From contig PAPM01000047.1 of the NCBI GenBank assembly GCA_002708905.1, positions 186,001-250,000 on the forward strand: a DNA stretch of 64,000 bases, written 5' to 3'. The translations under genes were made by a program, and so were the position numbers. The first letter of the stretch is position 1. The number at the start of each line of letters is the position of its first letter. The notes beneath the pieces are model-generated. The model was not told where the DNA came from. It did no database searches and worked only from the letters and a program-made list of their open reading frames with translations. Positions 1 through 7,663 of this stretch are shown here, in pieces. Source of the stretch: Pseudomonadales bacterium (GTDB lineage Bacteria; Pseudomonadota; Gammaproteobacteria; Pseudomonadales; Ketobacteraceae).

Positions 1-354
1 ACGCTCATCCAGCCCAGCCAGTTTTGGGGAAACCCCCTTTAATTGCAGAATCCAGCGCAGATTTTCCCGCGGTGACAACGAAAATTTGACGCCCGTGAGG
101 TGTCCGAAATACAAGGTATCGCTGCGAAACCGGCTATCCACCTGGTGGCGGGCTTCTCCCTGCCAGCGGATGTCCCCTTCATAATCATCGGAGAGACCAC
201 AGAGAATGCGCAACAGGGTGGTTTTGCCACTGCCATTGGGGCCTTCAATCTGCATTACCTCCCCCGGATGGAGAGTAAAATCCAGGTCGCGGATCAGGAC
301 CCGGTCATCCCGCTCACAAAACAGTTTCACCGTCTGCAAAAGTGCTGTGGTCAC
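1..354 (-). CDS. ccmA: CcmA, heme exporter ATP-binding subunit (5' part, runs off the window)
   Basis: Cytochrome c maturation ABC transporter ATPase, which works with CcmB/C/D to release heme from CcmE at the cytoplasmic membrane. I read 118 codons from a GTG at 354 on the minus strand. The beginning contains the CERDDR segment typical of CcmA, and the Walker A motif GPNGSGKTT follows at about residues 38-46. The Q-loop, signature motif and Walker B lie beyond the window start. The gene is divergent from the TauE-family gene. In Pseudomonas the ccm cluster also sits near the chemotaxis end of the flagellar region, which supports the call. The GTG start is chosen because the protein then has the usual short N-terminus; no strong ribosome binding site is visible. 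Confidence 0.88.
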   Translation of the reverse strand, partial: MTTALLQTVKLFCERDDRVLIRDLDFTLHPGEVMQIEGPNGSGKTTLLRILCGLSDDYEGDIRWQGEARHQVDSRFRSDTLYFGHLTGVKFSLSPRENLRWILQLKGVSPKLAGLDER

Positions 355-483
355 AAAGTCAGCCTAATTATTCTTGGTTGGTCGTTCAACGCGGCCCATT
401 ATAACCAAACTTTGTACCGCTTGCCGTCCTGTATTTCATCCCCTACCATGAGCTCCCGTTTTCCGATCCCTGTGCCCGCCTCC

Positions 484-1239
484 ATGGACATTGATGCCCT
501 TCACCTAATCCTGCTGATCGTGTCCGGCATCGCCGCCGGCTTCGTCAACACCATTGCCGGCGGGGGTTCCATCTTCACCCTGCCCGCCCTGATTTTGCTG
601 GGAATGCCGGCGGATGTAGCCAATGGCACCAACCGGGTGGGGGTCCTGATGCAGTCACTGGCCGCTGTGCGGGGATTTGACCGCCATAACAAGTTGGATC
701 GTGAATCGGTTTTGCCCATTGTGCTGCCCACCATTGTGGGTTCCCTGGTGGGCTCCTCGGTGGCTTCGGTGATTCCCGCCGAGGTGCTGAAGCCCATCTT
801 GCTGGGCACCATGATGGCGATGACACTGTTGATCGTCTTGAAACCCAGCACTATTCCAGTGACCGATGAGCCCATCTATAACCTGCAGCAACGTCCCTCA
901 GCGGTAGCATGGCTGTTTTTGGCAGGGCTCTACGGCGGTTTTGTGCAAGCGGGCGTGGGATTCATTCTACTCACCGCACTGGCAGGCGTGCTGCGCTATG
1001 ATCTGTTGCGGGCCAATGCCCTGAAGATGATGTGCACCCTGGTGTTCAGCATCGTAGCCCTGGGCGTGTTTATCTATCAGGATCAGGTAATGTGGATACC
1101 CGGCTTGATTGTGGGCCTGGGCTCCATCGTGGGCGTACAGCTGAGTGTTAAATTCGCCATCTCGGCCCAGCAGAAAACCCTGAAATGGATTCTGTTGGGC
1201 ATGGCCATGCTGGTGTGTGCGGCAGCACTGCTAAAATGA
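484..1239 (+). CDS. TauE/SafE family membrane permease
   Basis: Predicted inner-membrane anion transporter of the TauE/SafE (DUF81) family, about 251 residues. The family exports or imports sulfur-containing or organic anions such as sulfite or sulfoacetate; the substrate cannot be read from the sequence. The N-terminal half has the family motif GFVNTIAGGGS followed by hydrophobic helices, and a second glycine-rich repeat (GGFVQAGVGF) begins the C-terminal half, giving the internal two-fold pattern of the family with about eight membrane segments. The start at 484 (MDIDALH) gives the usual N-terminus; an ATG at 448 in the same frame would add 12 residues. Neither start has a clear Shine-Dalgarno. 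The reading frame stays open far upstream, but that stretch overlaps ccmA on the other strand and is not expected to be coding. Confidence 0.8.
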   Translation: MDIDALHLILLIVSGIAAGFVNTIAGGGSIFTLPALILLGMPADVANGTNRVGVLMQSLAAVRGFDRHNKLDRESVLPIVLPTIVGSLVGSSVASVIPAEVLKPILLGTMMAMTLLIVLKPSTIPVTDEPIYNLQQRPSAVAWLFLAGLYGGFVQAGVGFILLTALAGVLRYDLLRANALKMMCTLVFSIVALGVFIYQDQVMWIPGLIVGLGSIVGVQLSVKFAISAQQKTLKWILLGMAMLVCAAALLK

Positions 1240-1304
1240 TATCCGAACCCCGGAACCCATCCGAACTATACTGAATTCATGAACAGCATCTTGGTGATTA
1301 GCTC

Positions 1305-3158
1305 ATGATTGACTTGCCCGGAACCCCGGGAGCCGGGAACAGCGCAAGCGCGCCGGGAACCAAGTCTGTTGCGGAGATCAAGTCTGCCGCTGGACTGGCA
1401 CGCCATCAGGTAAGCCAGGCCATTCAGGCTGTGGTACTGGAAGCCAAGCTCACCCAGGAAGCCGGCTCAACCAGTAAAGCAGTCTACGAAATCCTGTTAC
1501 GGGCTAGTGCAGCACCGGGTACAGCGCCGCCGTTGACAGCCAGTGGCGACGGCACTGCCCCGCCGACCAACCAGCCAACGGCTAACCCGTTAACCCAGAT
1601 CACAACCCAAGCCATTAATGCACTGCGCCTGGGACAAACCCTGCTGATTAAAACCAACGGTGAAATATCCCTGCCCCCGGGTACTCAACTGCTGGCCTCG
1701 GTGTCCACCAATAAGGGAGTGGTCATTAACCGGGTTCTGCCAGCGCAATTGGCGGCCACACTGAATCAGGCGTTGCGGGAACTGGTTCCCCAGCAACAGA
1801 GCATGAGCCCGTTATTCCAGACTCTGGAACAACTGGTGAACAGCTCCGCTTCTCCCAAAATAAATAACGCGGTAGTCACACTCACCGCCTCACTCCTGCA
1901 ATTGCTGCCCAAGCTCGAACAACTTAAAACCGCAGAACAGGTGCGCCAAGCCATCAGCAACAGTGGCCTGTTTCTGGAAAACAAGATTCTGAAATCAATA
2001 CAGCAACAGCCACCAGGGAACAGCAAACCGGCGGGCAATCAACCGAGCCAGCCTCTCACTGACGGGTTGAAACAGTTATCCTCCCGAATGAAGGAAGCGG
2101 TGGGCCTGAAGGAAGCCAGCGGTGCGACCAAGAATGTTGCTGAATCAGTTCAGACGGCAAAGCCGGACCTGGCCAGGCTGGTACAAGGGGACGTCAAACA
2201 ACTGCTACAACAGTTACAAGGTAAACTGGAACAGCAACAAGTCAGCGCAAGGCCTTCCAATAATGCTACCAATACCGCTACCAACGCCAACGCCATTACC
2301 AACGAAGTTCCCAAACCGTTGGGAACAGAATCCAAGCCCACAGGAAGTGATGTCGCCAACAAAGCGGCAGATGGAAAATCGCTACCGGTAAACGCCCTGA
2401 AAAATCAGGCAGACAGCACCTACCGTTCGCTTGACAGCACAGCTGATCGCGCGCCGGGCATGCGTAGCACGGACAGCGTTCGCCATGATGCAAGCAACCT
2501 TATTCAACGCACAGCGGCTAATAAAGTCCAAGGCTACAACGCCATTCAGAGCAATACGCCGGCAACAGATCCTGGTGCCAGAACGGCCCTGGAAACGTTC
2601 ATCCTGCCGCCTCTTCCTGGAAACATTCCGCTGCAACCACAGCCGCGCACCAGACACAGCGCTGGCGACATGGCCGATGCCTTGGTCTCCATTCTGCTAA
2701 AGCAGGTTAAAGGGGCCATCAGCCGGGTCACGCTGCATCAACTGGCATCCCAACCCCGCAGTCAGGATCCAGGGGCACCCCAACCCTTACTCAGTTTTGA
2801 GCTGCCCATTCTGCATCAAGGCCAGGTTCAAATTTTTCAGTTTCTGATCGAAGAAGAGGAAACCCAAAGCGAGCAGAGTGAAAAGCAAATGGGTAAACGC
2901 TGGGTGGTGCAAATGGCGTTTGATGTGGAGGGGTTAGGTCCCATGCTCTGCCAGATCAGCATGCTGGGACAGTCGGCCTCGGTTTCATTTTGGGCGGAAT
3001 GGGAAAACACGCTGGAGCATACTCGCAACCACTTCGATTATCTTCAATCGGTACTGACCGAGATGGGATTGCGGGTGGAAAAGCTGCAGGGGCATCTGGG
3101 CATTCCCAAATCGGAACAGGCTATTCTGAAAAATCAATTGGTGGACATACGGACATGA
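1305..3158 (+). CDS. FliK-like flagellar hook-length control family protein (second copy)
   Basis: A 617-residue protein with a long low-complexity Gln/Asn/Thr/Ala-rich N-terminal region and a conserved C-terminal domain (about residues 460-600). That domain resembles the export-switching domain of FliK: a beta-rich stretch around LPILHQGQVQIFQFLIEEEE followed by an alpha/beta end with GLRVEKLQ. FliK measures hook length and switches FlhB from hook to filament export. This window also holds a conventional fliK next to fliL, so this is a second, divergent member. It overlaps flhX by 4 bases (ATGA), so the two are translationally coupled. The pairing of a FliK-like C-domain with a free FlhB C-domain suggests they act together on the export gate; that role is inferred. 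Confidence 0.75.
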   Translation: MIDLPGTPGAGNSASAPGTKSVAEIKSAAGLARHQVSQAIQAVVLEAKLTQEAGSTSKAVYEILLRASAAPGTAPPLTASGDGTAPPTNQPTANPLTQITTQAINALRLGQTLLIKTNGEISLPPGTQLLASVSTNKGVVINRVLPAQLAATLNQALRELVPQQQSMSPLFQTLEQLVNSSASPKINNAVVTLTASLLQLLPKLEQLKTAEQVRQAISNSGLFLENKILKSIQQQPPGNSKPAGNQPSQPLTDGLKQLSSRMKEAVGLKEASGATKNVAESVQTAKPDLARLVQGDVKQLLQQLQGKLEQQQVSARPSNNATNTATNANAITNEVPKPLGTESKPTGSDVANKAADGKSLPVNALKNQADSTYRSLDSTADRAPGMRSTDSVRHDASNLIQRTAANKVQGYNAIQSNTPATDPGARTALETFILPPLPGNIPLQPQPRTRHSAGDMADALVSILLKQVKGAISRVTLHQLASQPRSQDPGAPQPLLSFELPILHQGQVQIFQFLIEEEETQSEQSEKQMGKRWVVQMAFDVEGLGPMLCQISMLGQSASVSFWAEWENTLEHTRNHFDYLQSVLTEMGLRVEKLQGHLGIPKSEQAILKNQLVDIRT

Positions 3159-3469
3159 GTGAGCAACCAACTCAGGCAGTGGCCCTGACCTATGACGGTA
3201 AAAGCGCTCCCTTTGTAAGTGCATCCGGTGGCAGCGAACTGGCAGAGGAAATCATCCGTATTGCCAAAGAACATGAAGTTCCGATCTACGAGAACCCTCA
3301 GCTGGTGGAGATTCTGGCACGCCTGGAAATCGGTGACGAAATCCCGGAGTTGTTGTATCGCACCATCGCCGAGATCATTGCCTTTGTTTACATGCTGAAA
3401 GGAAAAACTCCGGAAGGATTTAATCGCAAGCAGGAAACCGCAGCGGCGCGACTGTCTCCTCCCCCCTGA
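3155..3469 (+). CDS. flhX: FlhX: stand-alone FlhB C-terminal-domain protein
   Basis: A 104-residue protein that corresponds to the part of FlhB lying after the self-cleavage site. Its segment VALTYDGKSAPFVSASGGSE aligns by eye with the start of the cleaved FlhB cytoplasmic domain, and the C-terminal half (ENPQLVEILARLEIGDEIP) matches the FlhB stretch with SPPLARSIYYHTELEREIP. Neither membrane helices nor the NPTH site is present. Such proteins (FlhX, FhlB, YlqH) occur in several bacteria and can partly replace the FlhB C-domain in export substrate switching. The full FlhB is encoded at 19614-20750. The start codon overlaps the stop of the upstream fliK-like gene (ATGA). A hairpin with T/A-rich flanks follows 40 bases downstream. 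Confidence 0.85.
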   Translation: MSEQPTQAVALTYDGKSAPFVSASGGSELAEEIIRIAKEHEVPIYENPQLVEILARLEIGDEIPELLYRTIAEIIAFVYMLKGKTPEGFNRKQETAAARLSPPP

Positions 3470-3497
3470 TAAATAATCTTTACCCTTAACAAAAACA

Positions 3498-3534
3498 AGC
3501 AAAAAAAAGCGGCTTCCCAACCGGGAAACCGCTT
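3498..3534. terminator. Convergent rho-independent terminator (flhX / rhodanese-like gene)
   Basis: A 12-bp stem with one mismatch (AAGCGGCTTCCC at 3507-3518, GGGAAACCGCTT at 3523-3534) with a 4-base loop. It lies between the converging flhX (ends 3469) and rhodanese-like (ends 3572) genes. The A-run before it reads as a U-tract on the minus transcript, so it best serves the rhodanese-like gene and may also stop flhX. Confidence 0.75.
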
Positions 3535-3571
3535 CCTATACGAGCACTCTTGTATTTTAAATGATAGGAAA

Positions 3572-4027
3572 CTACTGAATTACGCTATCAACCTGCACAC
3601 TGCGCCCGGCCATTTTCAATTCGACCGGGAAATCCGCCGCCATCCACGAATAGAACCCTTCACGGAAGTAATACACATTGCTGTAGCCCCAGTTGGAGGC
3701 AAAGTAGCTCGCCATCGCACTACTGACATTCAGCGGACTACTGGTATAAAACACGATAGGGGTGGAGCGATCGAGTTCTTTGGAAATATACAGCACCGCA
3801 AACTCGCTGGCGTTGAAATCCAGGTTTACTGATCCCTGAATATGTCCCAGGCTCCAGGACTGCGCATCACGAACATCGATGAACACCGCGCCGTCGTCAA
3901 ACAACGATTTGGCTTGCTCCAAACCAACCGTTTTCGCTCCGTTTACTGCATCGGGCGCTTCAGCAACCGCCACAACTGAAGCCAACAACAGCGCCAGACA
4001 ACTCACAACCTTCGCAAAATGCTTCAT
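3572..4027 (-). CDS. Periplasmic rhodanese-like protein lacking the catalytic cysteine
   Basis: A 151-residue protein with a cleavable signal peptide (hydrophobic residues about 5-22, then AEA) and one rhodanese homology domain. The domain opening (VFIDVRDAQSWSLGHIQGSVNL) is well conserved. At the active-site loop, where rhodaneses have Tyr-Cys, the sequence is FYTSSPLN, so Thr95 stands in the cysteine position. Sulfurtransferase activity is therefore unlikely; a binding or structural role in the periplasm is more likely, as for other inactive rhodanese domains. It is a single gene between the flhX terminator and the chemotaxis operon. Its connection to motility is not shown. Confidence 0.78.
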   Translation of the reverse strand: MKHFAKVVSCLALLLASVVAVAEAPDAVNGAKTVGLEQAKSLFDDGAVFIDVRDAQSWSLGHIQGSVNLDFNASEFAVLYISKELDRSTPIVFYTSSPLNVSSAMASYFASNWGYSNVYYFREGFYSWMAADFPVELKMAGRSVQVDSVIQ

Positions 4028-4194
4028 AACGATTACACCCGAACCGGCTTTGAAAACTCATTTTGAGTATAGGTGTGAGCGCCGGGACGAGTTGGAATAT
4101 TTGGCTCTAAGAATTGAAAGATCTATTCGCAAGACTTTGAATTTTATAGAACTATTTTTGGAAAAACGTCAGAAAGGAGACACTTCTAAAGGGC

Positions 4195-4602
4195 TTAGGT
4201 GTTTTTGATTTTCTGTTTGTTCACCAGCGCCATTAATTTGGCTTCCGAGCGGGACGGCGCATCTTCCTCCACCACATCCAGATCCCTGCCTTTCAAAACG
4301 CGATCCGCCTGGCGACGAAAAAGTTGTTCACTGCTGTTATGGACCAGATCTTCCTGACGGTCCAGAGCCTGGTTCAACCGCTTCTCCGCATTCATCAGAC
4401 GTTGGCCAATGCCCACTGAACCGGTGTTGAGAAACTCGATCTTGCTCTCCAGGCTTTTCAGGCGGCTTTCCAGCGCCTGCTTCTCCTGCTGCAGATTTTG
4501 TTGGCTGTGCTTCATTTTCTGCACCTGCAACAACAGGAACACCATGCCCGTGGTAAGCAATACGGCAATTAATACGCCCAACCAAAACTGATCAATATAC
4601 AT
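4195..4602 (-). CDS. DUF2802 family membrane-anchored coiled-coil protein
   Basis: A 135-residue protein with one N-terminal membrane helix (about residues 4-24), a Gln/Glu/Lys-rich coiled coil (about 28-60), and a basic C-terminal segment (EAKLMALVNKQKIKN) typical of the DUF2802 proteins at the end of Pseudomonas-type chemotaxis operons. Function is not known. The start at 4602 (MYIDQFW) is chosen because GAGG lies 6-7 bases upstream and the preceding cheW ends at 4613. A longer frame begins inside cheW and is unlikely. Being last in the che operon points to a link with the array or motor, but only by position. Confidence 0.75.
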   Translation of the reverse strand: MYIDQFWLGVLIAVLLTTGMVFLLLQVQKMKHSQQNLQQEKQALESRLKSLESKIEFLNTGSVGIGQRLMNAEKRLNQALDRQEDLVHNSSEQLFRRQADRVLKGRDLDVVEEDAPSRSEAKLMALVNKQKIKNT

Positions 4603-4612
4603 AGCAGCCTCA

Positions 4613-5095
4613 CTAGAATCCCATTGCCATCCCAACGCCACTACTGGTGTTGTCGATCATGCGCTCCAGATCAATGAGTATCAGTAATTCATCGTGTTTG
4701 TTGCACACCCCGGTGATGAACTTGGAGGTTTCCTCGTTCCCCACATTCGGTGCTTTCTCAATCTCCGATTCGTTGAGGTAAGTGACTTCGGCTACGCTGT
4801 CCACCAACATGCCTATCACCTGTTTATCCACCTCAACAATCACAATGCGGGTGTTGTTATCCACTTCACCAAGGCCAAGGCCGAACCGGGTCCGGGTATC
4901 AATCACCGTTACCACATTACCCCGCAGGTTGATGATGCCCAGCACAAAGTACGGTGCTCCCGGAACCGGCGTAATCTCGGTGTAACGCAGCACCTCACGG
5001 ATCTGCATAACATTCACACCATAGATCTCGTCACCCAAACGAAACGTACCCCATTGCGTCACTTGGTCGTCGGAGGTAGCTTCAGCTCTGGCCAT
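4613..5095 (-). CDS. cheW: CheW chemotaxis coupling protein (copy 2)
   Basis: A 160-residue CheW that links methyl-accepting receptors to the kinase CheA in the chemosensory array. It has the CheW core: RLGDEIYGVNVMQIREVLRY, VLGIINLRGNVVTVIDTR with the conserved receptor-contact Arg, and VDSVAEV. It has an AGGAG ribosome binding site. It is strikingly similar to the CheW encoded just upstream (5187-5669) over almost the whole length, including the run LGIINLRGNVVTVIDTR, so the two look like a tandem duplication. The tails differ: this one ends SSGVGMAMGF. Confidence 0.95.
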   Translation of the reverse strand: MARAEATSDDQVTQWGTFRLGDEIYGVNVMQIREVLRYTEITPVPGAPYFVLGIINLRGNVVTVIDTRTRFGLGLGEVDNNTRIVIVEVDKQVIGMLVDSVAEVTYLNESEIEKAPNVGNEETSKFITGVCNKHDELLILIDLERMIDNTSSGVGMAMGF

Positions 5096-5186
5096 AATCA
5101 GGACTCCTGCGTTTTCCCTAGCGTCAAAAACTCATCACACCAGCCCGCACTTAATGATAAATGCAGCTGGCGTGCCAAAAACTCTG

Positions 5187-5669
5187 TTAAAGGGCTTCCA
5201 GTTCAGCCCACTCGTCCTCTGTGAGCAACTTATCCAGCTCCAACAGAATCAAAAGCTCACCATCCTTGTGGCAGACGCCCTGGATATAGCGGGCACTTTC
5301 TTCATTGCCCACATTAGGGGAACTGTCGATTTCTGACTGTCGCAGATAAACCACTTCCGCCACGCTATCCACCAGAATGCCGATCACATGGCCGTTGGCC
5401 TCGATAATGACAATCCGGGTGTTATCGGTGATTTCGCCCCTGGGCAAACCAAAGCGCAGTCGCGTATCAATGACCGTCACCACGTTGCCACGCAGATTAA
5501 TGATACCCAACACATGGTAGGAACCACCGGGCACCGGTGCGATATCGGTATAGCGGAGCACTTCCTGCACCTGCATCACGTTGATGCCGTAGGTTTCCCC
5601 AGCCAGTTGGAAGGTGACCCATTGAATAATCGGATCGTCGCTGGAACGGGATTGAGCTGTATTTGCCAT
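5187..5669 (-). CDS. cheW: CheW chemotaxis coupling protein (copy 1)
   Basis: A 160-residue CheW paralogue of the following gene. It shares YGINVMQVQEVLRY, LGIINLRGNVVTVIDTR and VDSVAEVVYLRQSEI and has an acidic C-terminus (LTEDEWAELEAL). It is separated from parP by about 100 bases that include a sigma-28-like element, so the cheW pair may have its own late flagellar promoter besides read-through from the che operon. Two cheW copies could populate different receptor/CheA rings or form CheW-only rings; which applies cannot be read here. Confidence 0.95.
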   Translation of the reverse strand: MANTAQSRSSDDPIIQWVTFQLAGETYGINVMQVQEVLRYTDIAPVPGGSYHVLGIINLRGNVVTVIDTRLRFGLPRGEITDNTRIVIIEANGHVIGILVDSVAEVVYLRQSEIDSSPNVGNEESARYIQGVCHKDGELLILLELDKLLTEDEWAELEAL

Positions 5670-5696
5670 AGTTATATGCCACTCGATTTTGATGAC

Positions 5697-5724
5697 ACTT
5701 CGGCCAGTTTAACTGGTTGTTTTA
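5697..5724 (-). promoter_or_regulatory. Candidate sigma-28 (FliA) promoter of the cheW pair
   Basis: On the minus strand TAAA (5724-5721) is followed after 16 bases by GCCGAA (5704-5699). The flagellar sigma-28 consensus is TAAA, 15 bases, GCCGATAA. The spacing is one base long, or the -35 shifts by one to AAAA with 15 bases. The predicted transcript start is about 20 bases before the cheW ATG at 5669. An inverted repeat CCAGTT/AACTGG overlaps the spacer. Confidence 0.45.
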
Positions 5725-5773
5725 TAACTATAGATCAGGGGGGAAAGCGTGCCAGTTTTTGGTATCAGTAGAA

Positions 5774-6814
5774 CTAAAGAGACTGCTCTGCCTGATTTAT
5801 GATGTCCTGAAAGCCGTCGGTATCCACCAACGAGCACATGTGGTCGAGCACAGTGCCGGCCAACCAGGGCCGCTTGCCCCGCTGGCTGCGCCACTTCACC
5901 TGCTCCGGTTCCAACGTGATGGACTTCTCCACCTGGTGACACGCCAACCCCCACGAGTAACCATGAATGGTGATGACGTAAGCCAGGGAATCCCTGGACT
6001 CAGGGTTATGGCGCTCAGGCATCACACACAATCCCGTGTCCAATACCTTGATATTGCCGGAATTGGGGGTCTGGAGAATGCCGATAAACCAGTCGTACTG
6101 ACCGGGTAAAGCATTGAATTTACGGTCGATCTGATGAATAGACCCCAACAGCACCAGGGGCACCGCCAATTTCAGCCCATTGACCGTGAATATCAGGCAT
6201 TCGAAGCGGGATTGCGCCCACTGCGGACGACCGTTTTCACACCATTGGTTGTTGCGGATGGAGGCCACACCCTCCAGAACCACTTCATCGGCCTCTTCCT
6301 GCTCCGCCTCAACCGGCTCAATGGCCGCTGGCTCCGGATCAGTTTTCGCAGGTGCAGTTTTCTTGAGTAGGGTTTTCTCGGGTATGGCTTTCCCGGGCTC
6401 ATCAGGCCCGGCGGGTTCGACAGCAGATTGATTACCGGGAACAGACTTGCGCTTTTCTTGCGCTATCTGCAGCAACGATTCGGATAACAAGGCCGGCCGG
6501 TCAATCAATGCCAGGGGCTTCTCGGATTTCTGCGCGACCCTCTGTTGTGGAGACTTTTGTTGTGGGGTCTTTTGCTCCAATGGTTTCTGTTCCGTAGGCG
6601 GACGCAAAACAGAGGATGTCACCGGAACAGAACCGGACACTTTCTTTTTACTCACATCAAAGTGAGCAACGTTATCGGGGACCACCAGACCCAACTCCGG
6701 TTGCACGGAAACAGACTGCCCTGCCGCCGGATCCTGGAGCATTTCGTCAAGGTAATCAATTATCTGCTGATCAGTATCGCTGACCGGCAGATCATCTTGC
6801 TTCTCGTCTTTCAT
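5774..6814 (-). CDS. parP: ParP-type protein: low-complexity linker plus C-terminal CheW-like domain
   Basis: About 346 residues. The N-terminus is short and acidic (QQIIDYLDEMLQD), followed by a long Pro/Lys/Gln/Glu/Ala-rich disordered region (to about residue 190) and a divergent CheW-like domain in the last 150 residues (FECLIFTVNGLKLAVPLVLLGSI, then YDWFIGILQTP). This is the architecture of ParP of Vibrio, which couples the ParA-like ATPase ParC to CheA arrays for polar placement; Pseudomonas has the equivalent in the same position. The gene follows parC immediately. Start choice: ATG at 6814. A TTG at 6844 in frame would add 10 residues, but no ribosome binding site supports it. Confidence 0.82.
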   Translation of the reverse strand: MKDEKQDDLPVSDTDQQIIDYLDEMLQDPAAGQSVSVQPELGLVVPDNVAHFDVSKKKVSGSVPVTSSVLRPPTEQKPLEQKTPQQKSPQQRVAQKSEKPLALIDRPALLSESLLQIAQEKRKSVPGNQSAVEPAGPDEPGKAIPEKTLLKKTAPAKTDPEPAAIEPVEAEQEEADEVVLEGVASIRNNQWCENGRPQWAQSRFECLIFTVNGLKLAVPLVLLGSIHQIDRKFNALPGQYDWFIGILQTPNSGNIKVLDTGLCVMPERHNPESRDSLAYVITIHGYSWGLACHQVEKSITLEPEQVKWRSQRGKRPWLAGTVLDHMCSLVDTDGFQDIINQAEQSL

Positions 6815-6850
6815 GTCTGTGCTACTGCGTGCGACATAGGCCAAAGCCGC

Positions 6851-7654
6851 TTAGGAGGAAATCCGGTGCTGCACCGCCACCTGAGGCTGATGGTTCATTA
6901 GATATTTTAGCAGAGAGCTGTACGCCGCCACCCCCCGGCTGCCTGCATCATAGGCATTGGGAGGTTGTCCCGCTTTGCTGGCGTCACGAAAGCGGGTATC
7001 TTCCGGAATGGCTGCCGGCCAGATATGGCCGTCATAGGTTTGACGCAGCAGCCGTAAACTGCCTACGGAAGCCTGAGTGCGCCGATCAAACATAGTCGGC
7101 ACCACCAGATAAGGCAATTCCCGCTTCTGGGATTTCATCACCATTTGCAGAGTACGCATCATCCGCTCCAGACCTTTGATGGCAAGAAACTCGGTCTGTA
7201 CGGGCAGCAGCAATTGTTGGCAGGCCGCCAATGCATTGATTAACAACACTCCTAGAATAGGAGGTGTATCCATCAACACATAGTCGTAATCATCCCACAG
7301 CCAGGCAATGGTTTTGGAAATCACCAATCCCGCGCCGCCCTGGCTCACCGCTTGCCGTTCCAGCATGGCGAGGGAAGTGGATGCCGGCAGAAAATCGAGG
7401 CGCTCAAACCCGGTGCTCAGGATCAACTCCCTTGGCAAGTGGGCTGGTACTTCACCTTTATGTTGGAACAACTGATATACCGACCGGGTGAGTTCATCAG
7501 GATTATGCTGGAAGTAACTGGTGAGAGAACCATGGGGGTCAAGGTCGATCATCAGGACTCGATGGCCTTTTTCAGCCAACAGACCACCCAGGCCAACCAC
7601 CGTTGTGGTCTTCCCTACGCCGCCTTTTTGATTCGCTACTGCCCAGACTTTCAC
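6851..7654 (-). CDS. parC: ParC, ParA-like ATPase for polar positioning of the chemosensory array
   Basis: A 267-residue ParA/MinD-family ATPase. The deviant Walker A KGGVGKTTT lies at residues about 10-18, the switch segment IDLDPHGSLT follows, and VLMDTPPILG is the Walker B/switch II region. In Vibrio and Pseudomonas the ParA homologue next to motCD/cheW places chemotaxis arrays at the cell pole and controls their inheritance. It starts with GTG at 7654, 9 bases after motD. No parB or parS is present nearby, which argues against a chromosome-partition role. The next gene, parP, encodes its expected partner. Confidence 0.88.
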   Translation of the reverse strand: MKVWAVANQKGGVGKTTTVVGLGGLLAEKGHRVLMIDLDPHGSLTSYFQHNPDELTRSVYQLFQHKGEVPAHLPRELILSTGFERLDFLPASTSLAMLERQAVSQGGAGLVISKTIAWLWDDYDYVLMDTPPILGVLLINALAACQQLLLPVQTEFLAIKGLERMMRTLQMVMKSQKRELPYLVVPTMFDRRTQASVGSLRLLRQTYDGHIWPAAIPEDTRFRDASKAGQPPNAYDAGSRGVAAYSSLLKYLMNHQPQVAVQHRISS

Positions 7655-7663
7655 GCTATAACC

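Noticed and set aside
100-483. Extended open frame upstream of the TauE/SafE gene
   Set aside because: It is opposite ccmA and has no membrane helix or conservation before about position 484.
6815-6844. TTG start for parP at 6844
   Set aside because: No Shine-Dalgarno before it; the ATG at 6814 is as good and is preferred.
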